A DNA stretch of 64,000 nucleotides, from contig NZ_LN832559.1 in assembly GCF_900005615.1 (NCBI RefSeq), positions 2,681,001 to 2,745,000 of the forward strand. Direction: 5' to 3'. This stretch comes from Paracoccus aminovorans. Its GTDB lineage: Bacteria; Pseudomonadota; Alphaproteobacteria; Rhodobacterales; Rhodobacteraceae. A program made the position numbers and the translations under genes. This document shows, in pieces, positions 44,553 to 55,474 of this stretch; within the stretch, counting starts at the first letter, position 1, and the number at the start of each line of letters is the position of its first letter. Below the pieces are notes generated by a model. It worked only from the letters and a program-made list of their open reading frames with translations. It did not search any database and had not been told where the DNA came from.

Positions 44553-45476
44553 TCAGTTCTTCAGCACCAGGCAGCGCCCGCCGACGCCGCGCAACCGGTT
44601 GCAGAAGGCATAGGCCTCGGTCTTCGACGAATAGCCGATCTGCGCCGTATAGACCTTCCGCGGCCCGCCCGAGATCTTGCGGCGCACATAGCTGACCCGC
44701 TTGCCGCCCAGGATCGGCCGCAGCTGCCGGTTCAGCCGCGAGACCTGGGCGCTGACGCCGGACTGGCTGGGATGGGTGGCGACGATCACGCCCCAGGGCC
44801 AGGGATGCTCGGGCGTGTTGAACTCGCGCAGCTTGCGCTTGCCGGCCAGGTCGATGCAGGCCTCGCGAAAGCTGCGCTGCTTGTCCAGCCGGATGTCCAG
44901 CACCTTGGGCGGGCTTTCGCGCCAGCTGGCGGCCGTCAGGCCGGTGATGGCCTGGACATAGTCCTGCGTCTCCCAGGGCAGGCTGCCGCCCTGGGCGATG
45001 AAGCGGGCGGCACGGTTCTCGCCGCCGTTATAGGCGACGGCGGCCATGCCGACGCTGCCGAAACCGTCGGTCAGCTTGCGCAGGTAACGGGCGCTGGCCT
45101 CGATGGCCTTGGCCGGGTTGAAGGGATCGTCCAGCCCGACCATCTCGGCCGTGCCGGGCATGAACTGGGCGATGCCCATGGCGCCCACCGGGCTGATGGC
45201 GCCGGGCTCGAACAGGCTTTCCTTCCACAAGAGCCGGGCAAAGAAATGCGGGTCGAGCCCGTGCCGCCCCGCCGCCCGCTCGATGACCGAGCAGACATCC
45301 GGCACATAGCGCGCGACCGAGATGCAATAGGCTCCGTCGTCGGTGCAGCGCAGCTGGCTCGAATCGCGCGGCGCCGGCAGGCCGTGAATCGCATCCACCG
45401 CCTCATAGGCCGGCAGGGGTCCGGCGGGAAAAGCGGCGAAGACGGCGGCGGCAAGGACCGGAAGCAGACGGCGCAT
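44553..45476 (-). CDS. Lytic murein transglycosylase (SLT type) with SPOR-like C-terminus
   Basis: 307 residues, signal peptide MRRLLPVLAAAVFAAFPAG. The goose-lysozyme-like domain has the catalytic Glu in LLWKESLFEPGAIS, then PVGAMGIAQFMPGTAEMVGL and AVAYNGGENRAARFI. The last 70 residues (VYTAQIGYSSKTEAYAFCNRL) resemble a SPOR repeat that binds denuded glycan strands at the septum. It cleaves peptidoglycan glycan chains with 1,6-anhydro product formation. Confidence 0.92.
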   Translation of the reverse strand: MRRLLPVLAAAVFAAFPAGPLPAYEAVDAIHGLPAPRDSSQLRCTDDGAYCISVARYVPDVCSVIERAAGRHGLDPHFFARLLWKESLFEPGAISPVGAMGIAQFMPGTAEMVGLDDPFNPAKAIEASARYLRKLTDGFGSVGMAAVAYNGGENRAARFIAQGGSLPWETQDYVQAITGLTAASWRESPPKVLDIRLDKQRSFREACIDLAGKRKLREFNTPEHPWPWGVIVATHPSQSGVSAQVSRLNRQLRPILGGKRVSYVRRKISGGPRKVYTAQIGYSSKTEAYAFCNRLRGVGGRCLVLKN

Positions 45477-45548
45477 CTGGGACTCGAAGGAAAGGGCTGG
45501 CGTTCGGATAGCAGGCAGGGCGCGGTTTGGGAACCGCGCCCTGCAACC

Positions 45549-46034
45549 TCACTTGGCGTCCCGGACCTGCGCGCCCTTGCCCTTGGCGCCGCCCTTGCCG
45601 GCGGCGGGCTTGCCCGCAGCCTTCGCGGCGGCGCGGGCGGCTTGGTTCGCCGCCTTGCGCTCGGCCTTTTCCAGCTCCTTCACGCGCTGCTTCTCGGCCT
45701 TTTCGGCCTCCTTGACGCGCTTGCGCTCGGCCTTGTCGGCCCCGGCGCCCGCAGCGGCGCGCGGCCGCGCCGGCGCCGCGGCGGGGGCCGCGGCCGGTGC
45801 CGTTCCCTCGGCCTCGGCCTTGCGGCGGCGTTTCTCGGCGGCGGCGCGCTGCAGGGCCTTGGCCAGCGTCTTGCGCATGCGCTCGTCGGCGGCGCCTTCC
45901 TTCATCGCGCGCAGGTCGCGCTGCAACGCCTTCAGTGCCGGCAATTCCAGCAGGCGCAACGCGGCGGCCTGGGTCTGCGCGACGATGGCGTCCAGATCCG
46001 GCGACGCGGCCTTGCTGTGATCGGGATCGGTCAT
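45549..46034 (-). CDS. Ala/Lys-rich hypothetical protein with histone H1-like tail
   Basis: 161 residues. The N-terminal 70 residues are helical and mixed-charge (DLDAIVAQTQAAALRLLELP, LRAMKEGAADERMRKTLAKA). The rest is low-complexity Ala/Lys/Glu/Arg, including a coiled-coil-like ERKRVKEAEKAEKQRVKELE and an end of AKAAGKPAAGKGGAKGKGAQ. I do not recognise a family. Nucleic-acid binding is possible from composition alone. The start at 46034 follows AGGAGA. It lies between two cell-wall enzyme genes on the same strand. Confidence 0.65.
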   Translation of the reverse strand: MTDPDHSKAASPDLDAIVAQTQAAALRLLELPALKALQRDLRAMKEGAADERMRKTLAKALQRAAAEKRRRKAEAEGTAPAAAPAAAPARPRAAAGAGADKAERKRVKEAEKAEKQRVKELEKAERKAANQAARAAAKAAGKPAAGKGGAKGKGAQVRDAK

Positions 46035-46156
46035 GGTATTCTCCTGATAGGCGCCTTTGCGCGCGGAAAATGCCACGCCGTGGCGGCGCTTGCCAGCGCA
46101 AACGCCCCGGCCTTTGCGGACCGGGGCGCATGGCGGTTCAGGATCGCGGCAGGGGC

Positions 46157-46906
46157 CTATTGCGCGGCCGAAGCCTCGGCGGTCTGCATCTCACCGCCCG
46201 CAGGCGCGAGATAGCCGTTCGGCTGTTCGACCAGCGGCCCTTCCAGCGCCAGGCTTTCGGCGCGAGTGCGCACCTTGACCTGGGTGCCGCTGGGGATCTC
46301 GTTGAACAGATCCATGATGTCCTGGTTGAACAGGCGGATGCAGCCGGCCGAGGTGGCCTTGCCGATCGAGGACGGGTCCATGGTGCCGTGGATGCGATAC
46401 ATGGTGTCGCGGCCGCCCTTGTAGAGATACAGCGCGCGCGAGCCCAGCGGGTTGTCCACCCCGCCGCGCAGCCCGCCCTTCAGCGGGCCGTAGAGCTCGG
46501 GCTGGGTGCGGACCATGTTCGCGGTGGGCGTCCAGCTGGGCCAGGCGTGCTTGCGGCCGACTGTGGCATTGCCCTGGAAGTTCTTGCCGGCCTGGCCCAC
46601 GGCCACGCCGTAGCGCATCGCCTGGCCATCGCCCTGGACATGGTAGAGGAAGCGGGCATAGGGATCGACGACGATGGTGCCGGCGGCCTCGGGGCCGTTG
46701 TAGGGCACCAGCTGGCGGCGGTTGCGGTCGGTCAGATAGGCGGGGCGGACGGCGTGGATCTCGATCGGCTCGCCGTTGGGGCCGGAATCGGTGCGGGCGC
46801 CATAGACGCCCTGGTCGGCCGCAGGCGGCGCGGACGGGGTCTGGGGCGTGGGCGCGCAGGCGGCAAGGCCCAGGCCCAGTGCCAGCATCAGCGGTGCGAG
46901 GCGCAT
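46157..46906 (-). CDS. L,D-transpeptidase lipoprotein (YkuD/ErfK family)
   Basis: 249 residues with a lipoprotein signal (MRLAPLMLALGLGLAAC, lipobox LAAC). The YkuD domain has the catalytic His and Cys in MYRIHGTMDPSSIGKATSAG and CIRLFNQDIMDLFNEIP (Cys about residue 189). Upstream lies the substrate-side GVAVGQAGKNFQGNATVGRK. It forms 3-3 cross-links in peptidoglycan or attaches outer-membrane proteins to it. The MRLAPLM start was chosen because it begins the signal peptide. Confidence 0.93.
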   Translation of the reverse strand: MRLAPLMLALGLGLAACAPTPQTPSAPPAADQGVYGARTDSGPNGEPIEIHAVRPAYLTDRNRRQLVPYNGPEAAGTIVVDPYARFLYHVQGDGQAMRYGVAVGQAGKNFQGNATVGRKHAWPSWTPTANMVRTQPELYGPLKGGLRGGVDNPLGSRALYLYKGGRDTMYRIHGTMDPSSIGKATSAGCIRLFNQDIMDLFNEIPSGTQVKVRTRAESLALEGPLVEQPNGYLAPAGGEMQTAEASAAQ

Positions 46907-47224
46907 CGGTGTATTTCCCTTCGTAACGTGCCGCATCCCCGGGGGGCGCGGCCGTGGCAGCGGTGACATTTCGTCGCGATCAAGCCTGGGCCGAGCAGAG
47001 GCCGGGGCGCGATTCGTATCGTCATATCAGCCTTCCCGGGCGCTGCGGCGTCAAGTGGCGCTCCCCGAAACGCGTGCAATCGTTACCGAACTGTTGCCGA
47101 TTCGCTCTCGCCGCCGGGCTGGGCGCAGGGTCGCGGAACCCCCGGCGCGCCATCGGCGTTTTTCCGCCAGACGGTCTTGCGCCGCAACGGACGGCAAGCC
47201 GGAAACCTGCAAAGGAAGCCCGCC
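46907..47224. other. Divergent intergenic region, L,D-transpeptidase / glsB
   Basis: 318 bp without a gene. It contains the EcfG-like promoter at 47135-47160 for glsB and the ribosome site AAGGAAG before 47225. The leftward promoter of the L,D-transpeptidase must also be here, but I see no clear consensus for it. Confidence 0.5.
47135..47160 (+). promoter_or_regulatory. EcfG-type general stress promoter of glsB
   Basis: GGAAC (47135-47139), 17 bases, then CGTT (47157-47160), an exact fit to the alphaproteobacterial EcfG consensus GGAAC-N16-18-CGTT. It lies 64 bp upstream of glsB, whose family is stress-associated. Functional use is inferred; no EcfG/NepR/PhyR genes are in the window. Confidence 0.6.
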
Positions 47225-47485
47225 ATGACTTTGACTGCCCTGCTCGTCACCCTCATCATCGGCGCGATCGCCGGCTGGTTGGCCGGGCTGATCGTGAAAG
47301 GCCACGGCCAGGGCCTGCTGATGAACATCGTCGTCGGCATCGTCGGCGCGGTGATCGCCGGCTGGCTGTTCCCGATGCTGGGCATCGGGATGAGCGTATC
47401 GGCCCCCATCGTCGGCACGATCATCTTCGCCACCATCGGCGCGGTGATCCTGCTGGTCATCCTGCGATTGATCAAACAGGCCTGA
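47225..47485 (+). CDS. GlsB/YeaQ/YmgE family stress-response membrane protein
   Basis: 86 residues with three hydrophobic helices and glycine-rich turns: LIIGAIAGWLAGLIVKGHGQ, GLLMNIVVGIVGAVIAGWLF and a last helix from APIVGTIIFATIGAVILLVI. It is a transglycosylase-associated protein family of unknown mechanism, induced by stress in many bacteria. The start at 47225 gives the family-typical length. A strong terminator follows directly. Confidence 0.92.
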   Translation: MTLTALLVTLIIGAIAGWLAGLIVKGHGQGLLMNIVVGIVGAVIAGWLFPMLGIGMSVSAPIVGTIIFATIGAVILLVILRLIKQA

Positions 47486-47491
47486 TGACCC

Positions 47492-47520
47492 AAAAGGGGC
47501 CCGGCGACGGGCCCCTTTTT
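47492..47520. terminator. Bidirectional rho-independent terminator between glsB and dadA
   Basis: AAAAGGGGCCC and GGGCCCCTTTT form an 11-bp stem with a 6-base loop (GGCGAC) and T-runs on both strands. It lies 6 bp after glsB and 12 bp after the convergent dadA stop, so it serves both. Confidence 0.92.
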
Positions 47521-47532
47521 CATGCGGCGAGG

Positions 47533-48834
47533 TCAGGCGTTCGCCGGCTGCAGCACGCCCGTCGCGGCGGGTTTGCGGCCTTTCAGATAGCGGGCATAGC
47601 CCAAATCCTCGGACTGGATGTCCGGACGGCGGCCGGAGATCACGTCGGCCAGCACCCGGCTCGAACCCGCGGACATGGTCCAGCCCAGCGTGCCGTGGCC
47701 GGTGTTCAGGAACAGGTTCGGGATCGGCGTCGCGCCGACGATGGGCGTGCCGTCGGGCGTCATCGGCCGCAGCCCAGTCCAGAACTGCGCCTTGTCGGGA
47801 TCGCCCGCGCCGACGAACATCTCGGACACCGATTTCGCCAGCGTGGCGCGGCGGCGCGGGTTCAGGCTCAGGTCGTAGCCGGCGATCTCGGCCAGGCCGC
47901 CGACGCGGATGCGGTCGCCCAGACGGGTGATCGCGACCTTGTAGGTCTCGTCCATCACGGTCGAGACCGGGGCGCGGCTCTCGTCCTGGATGTCGATGGT
48001 CAGCGAATAGCCCTTGAGCGGATAGATCGGCAGCTTGATCCCCAGGTGCCGCACCAGCAGCGGCGAATGCGGGCCCAGCGCCAGCACATAGCGGTCGGCC
48101 ACCATGCGGCCCTGGTCGGTGCGCACGGCGCTAATGCGGCCGGCCTCGGCCTCCAGCGCCTCGATGCCGACGCCCCAGCGGAAGGTCACGCCGGCCGCCG
48201 CGGCCATCTCGGCCAGGCGGTTGGTGAACTTGAAGCAGTCGCCGGTCTCGTCGCCCGGCAGGCGCAGCCCGCCGACGATGCGGTCGGCGGCGCCGGCCAG
48301 ACCCGGCTCGGCCGCGATGCAGCCGGCGCGGTCCAGCACCTCGAAGGGCACGCCGTCGGCCTTGAGCACCTCGATGTCCTTGCCGGCGCCGTCCAGCTGC
48401 TCTTGCTTGCGGAACACCTGCAGCGTGCCCTGGGTGCGCTCGTCGTAGTGGATGCCGGTCTCGGCCCGCAGCGCGCCCAGGCAGTCGCGGCTGTATTCGG
48501 CGACGCGGACCATGCGGCTTTTGTTGACGGCATAGGCGGCCGAGGTGCAGTTGCCCAGCATCCGCGCCATCCACGAGAGGCGCTGCCAGTCCAGCCGCGG
48601 CTGGATCACCAGCGGCGCGTGGCGCTGGAACATCCATTTCAGCGCCTTCAGCGGAATGCCGGGCGCCGCCCACGGCGAGGAATAGCCGGGCGAGATCTCG
48701 CCCGCGTTGGCAAAGCTCGTCTCCAGCGCCGGGCCGGTCTGGCGGTCGATGACCGTGACCTCATGCCCCGCCTTGGCCAGATACCAGGCCGAGGTGACAC
48801 CCAGAACGCCGGCCCCCAGAACGATGACTTTCAT
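47533..48834 (-). CDS. dadA: D-amino acid dehydrogenase small subunit
   Basis: 433 residues of the DadA/DAO family. The FAD site is [20 protein letters not shown], then [59 protein letters not shown] and [20 protein letters not shown]. It oxidises D-alanine and other D-amino acids to keto acids at the membrane. The start at 48834 is the family N-terminus. No racemase (dadX) adjoins it. Confidence 0.96.
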   Translation of the reverse strand: MKVIVLGAGVLGVTSAWYLAKAGHEVTVIDRQTGPALETSFANAGEISPGYSSPWAAPGIPLKALKWMFQRHAPLVIQPRLDWQRLSWMARMLGNCTSAAYAVNKSRMVRVAEYSRDCLGALRAETGIHYDERTQGTLQVFRKQEQLDGAGKDIEVLKADGVPFEVLDRAGCIAAEPGLAGAADRIVGGLRLPGDETGDCFKFTNRLAEMAAAAGVTFRWGVGIEALEAEAGRISAVRTDQGRMVADRYVLALGPHSPLLVRHLGIKLPIYPLKGYSLTIDIQDESRAPVSTVMDETYKVAITRLGDRIRVGGLAEIAGYDLSLNPRRRATLAKSVSEMFVGAGDPDKAQFWTGLRPMTPDGTPIVGATPIPNLFLNTGHGTLGWTMSAGSSRVLADVISGRRPDIQSEDLGYARYLKGRKPAATGVLQPANA

Positions 48835-48931
48835 GTTCGCGCACCCTGTCGAAGAAGATTTCCGCAAAGATAGCAGCAGCGCCAGAAATGAAATCCCGAA
48901 GTTGCCGCGAAATGGCGCGGTTTCCGCAATG

Positions 48932-48961
48932 ATATAAGCAAATTTGCCAATTTTCACGCAA
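48932..48961 (-). promoter_or_regulatory. Candidate dadA promoter with overlapping palindrome
   Basis: On the leftward strand TTGCGT (48956-48961), an 18-bp spacer and TTATAT (48932-48937) form a plausible promoter about 100 bp upstream of dadA. GCAAATTTGC (48938-48947) is a perfect palindrome abutting the -10. dadA genes are commonly controlled by an Lrp-type regulator, which makes this a candidate operator. Confidence 0.4.
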
Positions 48962-49082
48962 TTTCTTCGACATATTATGGAAACGGCACAAGATACGGCG
49001 GTCCTTCACAGAATCGGCGGCGGCGATTGCGGCCCGGGCGAGGGCTGCCTAAGGTTGGCGCCAAGCGAACAGGTTACCCCCG

Positions 49083-50717
49083 ATGCCAGCGACTGCCCGC
49101 AAGAACCCCTTTGCCCCGTTCCGGCACCATGACTTCCGCCTGCTGTGGTCGGCGACGCTGATCTCGAACTTCGGCGCGCTGGTGCAGGCGGTGGGTGCCG
49201 CCTGGATGATGACGCAGCTGACCAACTCGGCCACGCTGATCGCGCTGGTGCAGGCCTCGAACACGCTGCCGATCATGCTGTTCGCGCTGCTGTCGGGCGC
49301 GCTGGCCGACATCCTGGAACGGCGCACGCTGCTTCTGGGGGCGCAGGTGTTCATGGCGGTGGTGTCGGTCCTGCTGGCGGTGCTGACCTGGCAGGGTTGG
49401 ATGACGCCGCTGCTGCTCTTGTCGCTGACCTTCCTGATCGGGGTCGGCCAGGCGATCTACAACCCGCCCTGGCAGGCCAGCATGCAGGACCTGGTCCCGC
49501 GCGAGGACCTGCCGGCGGCGGTGTCGCTGAACTCGGTCGGCTTCAACCTGATGCGCAGCGTCGGACCGGCGGTGGGCGGCATCATCACCGCGGCCTTCGG
49601 CGCCGCAGCCGCCTTCGCGGTGAACGCGGTCAGCTATATCCCGCTGCTGGGCGCCCTGGCGCGCTGGCATCCGGTTACGCCGCCGCGCACCACCACGCCC
49701 GAGCCCTTCGTCGCCGCCGTCGGCGCCGGGCTGCGCTATGTCGCGCTGTCGCCGAACCTGGTCCGGGTGATGTCGCGGGGCGCGCTTTTCGGCTTTTCCG
49801 CCATCGTCATCATGGCGCTGCTGCCGCTGGTGGCCAAGCAGAACCCCTCGGGTGGCTCGCTGCTGTTCGGGCTCTTGCTCGGCTGCTTCGGGCTGGGGGC
49901 AATCGGCGGCGCGCTGATCAACCCGATGGTGCGCGAGCGGCTGAACAACGAAAACGTCGTGCGCCTGGCCTTCGCGGCCTTTGCCGGCGCGGCGCTGCTG
50001 CTGGGGCTGACCGAACAGACCTGGGTCCACGCGCTGGCCATGCTGCCCGCCGGCGCCAGCTGGGTGCTGGCGCTGTCGCTCTTCAACGTCACCGTGCAGC
50101 TGTCGACGCCGCGCTGGGTGGTGGCGCGCGGGCTGGCGCTCTACCAGACGGCGGTCTTCGGCGGCATGGCGGCGGGCAGCTGGATCTGGGGCTCGGTCGC
50201 GAACAATTACAGCGTGAACACCGCGCTGGTCGCCGCCTCGGTGCCGCTGATGCTGGGCGCCATCGCCGGCTACTGGCTGCGCATCCCGGAATTCGGCACG
50301 CTGGATCTGGACCCGGTGAACCGCTTTCGCGAGCCCGAGCTGGCGCTGGACCTGCGCGGCCGTTCCGGCCCGATCATGGTGATGATCGACTATGAGATCG
50401 ACCAGGTCGACGTGCCCGAGTTCCTGCGCCTGATGGCCCTGCGCCGCAATATCCGCCGCCGCGACGGTGCGCGCGGCTGGGCGCTGCTGCGCGATCTGGA
50501 ACACCCCGAGCGCTGGACCGAAAGCTATCACATCGCCACCTGGGACGAATATGTGCGCCACAACCTGCGCCGCACCAAGGCCGATTTCGAGACCTACCAG
50601 GACCTGAACCGCCTGCATCGCGGCGCCGAGCCGCCGCAGGTGCACCGCATGATCGAGCGCCACAGCGTCAGCCTGGACGACGACGTGCCGCTGATCGGCA
50701 AGATCGAGGTTCCTTGA
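49083..50717 (+). CDS. MFS exporter (EntS/MFS_3-like) with C-terminal soluble domain
   Basis: 544 residues. The first 400 hold about twelve helices, with FRLLWSATLISNFGALVQAV, the A-motif-like SGALADILERRTLLLGAQVF and LMRSVGPAVGGIITAAFGAA. The last 130 residues (IMVMIDYEIDQVDVPEFLRL, WTESYHIATWDEYVRHNLRR) form an alpha/beta ABM-like domain common in this subfamily. Relatives include the enterobactin exporter, so small-molecule export is likely but the substrate is unknown. It lies 49 bp upstream of the dipeptide-type permease genes and may be co-transcribed. Confidence 0.88.
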   Translation: MPATARKNPFAPFRHHDFRLLWSATLISNFGALVQAVGAAWMMTQLTNSATLIALVQASNTLPIMLFALLSGALADILERRTLLLGAQVFMAVVSVLLAVLTWQGWMTPLLLLSLTFLIGVGQAIYNPPWQASMQDLVPREDLPAAVSLNSVGFNLMRSVGPAVGGIITAAFGAAAAFAVNAVSYIPLLGALARWHPVTPPRTTTPEPFVAAVGAGLRYVALSPNLVRVMSRGALFGFSAIVIMALLPLVAKQNPSGGSLLFGLLLGCFGLGAIGGALINPMVRERLNNENVVRLAFAAFAGAALLLGLTEQTWVHALAMLPAGASWVLALSLFNVTVQLSTPRWVVARGLALYQTAVFGGMAAGSWIWGSVANNYSVNTALVAASVPLMLGAIAGYWLRIPEFGTLDLDPVNRFREPELALDLRGRSGPIMVMIDYEIDQVDVPEFLRLMALRRNIRRRDGARGWALLRDLEHPERWTESYHIATWDEYVRHNLRRTKADFETYQDLNRLHRGAEPPQVHRMIERHSVSLDDDVPLIGKIEVP

Positions 50718-50766
50718 ACCTTATAGCCACCTTTACCGCCGCCGGTCCCCGGATTAGCGTTTTGCC

Positions 50767-51705
50767 ATGCTGCGCTATGTGACCAGACGCCTGATCTCGC
50801 TCGGCCTGAGCCTGCTCGTGGCCTCGGCGCTGATCTTTGCGGTGGTGGAACTGGTGCCGGGCGACCCGGCCAGCTTCATGCTGGGCACCGGCGCGCAGCC
50901 CGAAACCGTTGCCGCGCTGCGTGAACAGCTGGGACTGGACCTGCCCTTGCCGCTGCGCTACCTGCACTGGCTCGGCGGCGTCGCGACCGGAGACCTTGGC
51001 CACAGCTTCACCTACAAGACACCGGTGGCGGGGATGATCCTCGACCGGCTGCAGGTCTCGCTGCCCCTGGCGCTGCTGGCGCTGGTGCTGGCGGCGGCGG
51101 TGGCGCTGCCCATCGGCATGTTCGCCGCCGCGCGCCGGGGCCGGCCGGCCGAGACGGCGGTGATGGGCGCGACCCAGATCGGCATCGCCCTGCCGAATTT
51201 CTGGTTCGCCATGCTCTTGGTGCTGGTCTTTGCGGTGAACCTGCGCCTGCTGCCCGCCGGCGGCTTTCCGGGCTGGAGCCACCCCGGCGCGGCGCTGAAA
51301 GCGCTGATCCTGCCCGCCGTCGCGCTGGCGCTGCCGCAGGCCGCGATCCTGGCGCGGGTGCTGCGCTCGGCCCTGGTCGAGACCCTGGGCCAGGACTATA
51401 TCCGCACCGCCCGCGCCAAGGGGCTGACCGCCGGGCAGGCGCTGACCCGCCACGCGCTGCGCAATGCGCTGATCCCGGTGCTGACCGTTCTCGGCATGCA
51501 ATTCTCGTTCCTGCTGGCCGGGGCCATCATCATCGAGAACGTGTTCTACCTGCCGGGCCTGGGCCGGCTGATCTTTCAGGCCATCACCCAGCGCGACCTG
51601 ATCGTGGTGCAGGGCGCGGTGCTGGTGCTGGTCGCTGCCGTGATCCTGGTCACCTTCCTCGTGGACCTCAGCTATGCGCTGGTCGACCCGAGGCTGCGCC
51701 GATGA
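50767..51705 (+). CDS. Dipeptide-type ABC transporter permease (DppB-like)
   Basis: 312 residues, six helices, opening MLRYVTRRLISLGLSLLVAS as in DppB/OppB. VELVPGDPASFMLG and the coupling loop TARAKGLTAGQALTRHALRN are canonical. It forms the translocation pathway with the next gene, with which it shares a 4-bp overlap. Confidence 0.94.
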   Translation: MLRYVTRRLISLGLSLLVASALIFAVVELVPGDPASFMLGTGAQPETVAALREQLGLDLPLPLRYLHWLGGVATGDLGHSFTYKTPVAGMILDRLQVSLPLALLALVLAAAVALPIGMFAAARRGRPAETAVMGATQIGIALPNFWFAMLLVLVFAVNLRLLPAGGFPGWSHPGAALKALILPAVALALPQAAILARVLRSALVETLGQDYIRTARAKGLTAGQALTRHALRNALIPVLTVLGMQFSFLLAGAIIIENVFYLPGLGRLIFQAITQRDLIVVQGAVLVLVAAVILVTFLVDLSYALVDPRLRR

Positions 51706-52510
51706 GATGGTCGCTGGCCTTCGGCGGCGTCCTCGCCGGGCTGGCGCTGGTCGCGGCGCTGCTGTCCTTCGTCTGGACGCCGGGCGACGTGACCCAGATC
51801 GCCATCGCGCAGAAGCTGCAGCCGCCCTCGGCCGCGCATTGGCTGGGCACCGACCATTTCGGCCGCGACATGCTGGCGATGATCATGGTCGGCGCGCGGA
51901 CCTCGATCGCGGTGGCGCTGGTCGCCGTCGGCATCGGCATGGGCTTCGGCGTGCCCTTGGGCCTGCTCGCGGCCGCGCGCGCGGGCAGCTGGCTGGACGA
52001 GGCGGTGATGCGCGGCAACGACCTGGTCTTCGCCTTTCCCAGCCTGGTCATCGCCATCCTGATCACCGCGGCGCTGGGACCTTCGGCGGTGAACGCGATC
52101 ATCGCCATCGGCATCTTCAATATCCCGGTCTTTGCCCGAGTGACGCGCGGCGCCGCGCTGCCGACCTGGACGCTGGACTATATCCGCGCGGCCGAAGTCG
52201 CCGGCAAGGACGCGGCCCGGATCAGCATCCAGCACGTCCTGCCGAACATCGCCAACCTGCTGATCGTGCAGGCCACCATCCAGTTCAGCCTGGGCATCCT
52301 GGCCGAGGCCGGGCTCAGCTATGTCGGCCTTGGCGCGCAGCCGCCGACGCCCAGCTGGGGCCGAATGCTGGCCGAGGCGCAGACCATGATCTCGCTGGCG
52401 CCGCATGTCGCCGTCGTCCCGGGCCTGGCCATCGTGCTGACGGTGCTGGGGCTGAACCTGCTGGGCGATGGCTTGCGCGACGCGCTGGACCCCAGGCTGC
52501 GCAGGTCGCC

Positions 52511-52514
<4 letters not shown>
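51702..52514 (+). CDS. Dipeptide-type ABC transporter permease (DppC-like)
   Basis: 270 residues. AAHWLGTDHFGRDMLAMIMV is the hallmark DppC periplasmic motif; the EAA loop is AAEVAGKDAARISIQHVLPN. The start overlaps the DppB-like stop and its own stop overlaps the ATPase start (ATGA both times), which indicates tight translational coupling. Confidence 0.94.
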
Positions 52515-54130
<1,616 letters not shown>

Positions 54131-54517
54131 CTGCCGCGGGCCGGACGAAAGCGAGGCCCAGAATGAAACCCGACACCGACGGCGCGCCGACAGCCCGCGC
54201 CGGGACCGATCGCCGCGAGACCGCGTCGACCCCCGTCTTTCCCGGCGGGCTGCCCGCCATGCCCGAATCACCCATCCCGCAGCTTGCGCCGCGCCACCGG
54301 TCGCCCAATCCGCGACAGCCCCGCGCCCCGGCCGCGCGGCCGGAAGGATGCGCCGCGACCGCCGCGCGCCGGGCACTATGACAATTCCATGAAAATCCTG
54401 TGATTTTCTCGGCGCCCTGGCCGAAATGACAACAGGCCTTGCTATGCGCAAGGCCTGTTGCTCCTCCCCTGTGATGGCGGCCAGCCTCCCCGCGTGGCCA
54501 CCCAGGTATTCCTTTGG
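54131..54517. other. Gap between ATPase gene and mcl1
   Basis: 387 bp between convergent genes. It contains a 72-codon open frame (54163-54381) of low-complexity Pro/Arg/Ala composition that I do not regard as a gene, and a strong inverted repeat at 54430-54460. Nothing else is recognisable. Confidence 0.5.
54430..54460. terminator. 13-bp perfect inverted repeat, convergent terminator
   Basis: CAACAGGCCTTGC and GCAAGGCCTGTTG flank a 5-base loop. It lies 58 bp after the mcl1 stop on the leftward strand and on the path of rightward readthrough from the transporter operon. The following bases are only moderately T-rich on either strand, but the stem is very stable. Confidence 0.7.
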
Positions 54518-55474
54518 TCAGGCGCCGATCAATTCTGCCTGCCTCACGATCACTTGTGCCTGACGGATGGACGCGATGTCAACAAGCCTGCCCTTGTAGA
54601 CCGTGGCGCCGGCCCCGGTCTTGGTGGCCTGTTCCATCGCGGCCAGGATCTCGCGCGCCTCGGTGACCGCGGCTTCGCTGGGCGAGAACACCTCGTTCGC
54701 CAGCGCCACCTGCTTGGGATGGATGGCCCATTTCCCGACCATGCCCAGCGTGGCCGAGCGGCGCGCCTGCGCCCGAAAACCCTCTTCGTCGCCGAAATCG
54801 CCGAAGGGGCCGTCGACCGGCAGCACGCCATGGGTGCGGCAGGCGGCGACGATGGCGGCCTGCGCCCAGTGCCAGGGATCGGCCCAATAGCGCGCGCCCT
54901 CATGCGCCATGTAATAGTTTTCCTGGGTGCCGCCGATGCCGGTCGTGGCCATGCCCATGCTGGCGGCGAAATCCGCGGCGCCCAGGCTCATCGCCTGCAG
55001 CCGGGGCGAGGACGCCGCGATCTCCTCGACATGGGCGATGCCGGCGGCGGATTCGATGATCACCTCCAGGCTGATGCGTTTCGCGCGGCCCTTGGCGGCC
55101 TCGACGGCGGTGACCAGCGCGTCCACGGCATAGACGTCGGCGGCATTGCCGACCTTGGGGATCATGATCTGGTCCAGCCGGTCGCTGGCCTGTTCCAGCA
55201 GGTCGACCACGTCGCGATACCAAAACGGCGTGTCCAGCCCGTTGATGCGCACCGACAGCGTCTTGTTGCCCCAGTCGATGTCGCCGATGGCCTGGATGAT
55301 GTTCCGGCGCGCCTGCGCCTTGTCGTCCGGCGCCACCGAATCCTCGAGGTCCAGGTTGATCACGTCGGCGGCCGAGCCGGCCATCTTCTGAAACAGCGCC
55401 TCGCGGGAACCGGGGCCGAACAGCTGGCAGCGGTTCAGGCGGGCGGGGGCGGCGGGTTGGATGCGCAGGGACAT
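54518..55474 (-). CDS. mcl1: L-malyl-CoA/beta-methylmalyl-CoA lyase
   Basis: 318 residues, the HpcH/HpaI (CitE-like) superfamily and very close to Rhodobacter Mcl1: NRCQLFGPGSREALFQKMAG, VINLDLEDSVAPDDKAQARR, SVRINGLDTPFWYRDVVDLL, EVIIESAAGIAHVEEIAASS, GAADFAASMGMATTGIGGTQ and LGMVGKWAIHPKQVALANEV. It cleaves malyl-CoA to glyoxylate and acetyl-CoA and acts on methylmalyl-CoA in the ethylmalonyl-CoA pathway. The start at 55474 gives the family N-terminus. Confidence 0.94.
   Translation of the reverse strand: MSLRIQPAAPARLNRCQLFGPGSREALFQKMAGSAADVINLDLEDSVAPDDKAQARRNIIQAIGDIDWGNKTLSVRINGLDTPFWYRDVVDLLEQASDRLDQIMIPKVGNAADVYAVDALVTAVEAAKGRAKRISLEVIIESAAGIAHVEEIAASSPRLQAMSLGAADFAASMGMATTGIGGTQENYYMAHEGARYWADPWHWAQAAIVAACRTHGVLPVDGPFGDFGDEEGFRAQARRSATLGMVGKWAIHPKQVALANEVFSPSEAAVTEAREILAAMEQATKTGAGATVYKGRLVDIASIRQAQVIVRQAELIGA

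Noticed and set aside
50308..50717. A gene fusion in the MFS exporter (extra 130-residue soluble domain)
   Set aside because: This C-terminal domain is a regular part of the MFS_3 subfamily as I know it, so it is not a novel fusion.
54163..54381. A 72-codon frame after the double ATPase gene
   Set aside because: Weak ribosome site, Pro/Arg/Ala low-complexity composition expected of chance frames at this GC, and no recognisable feature.
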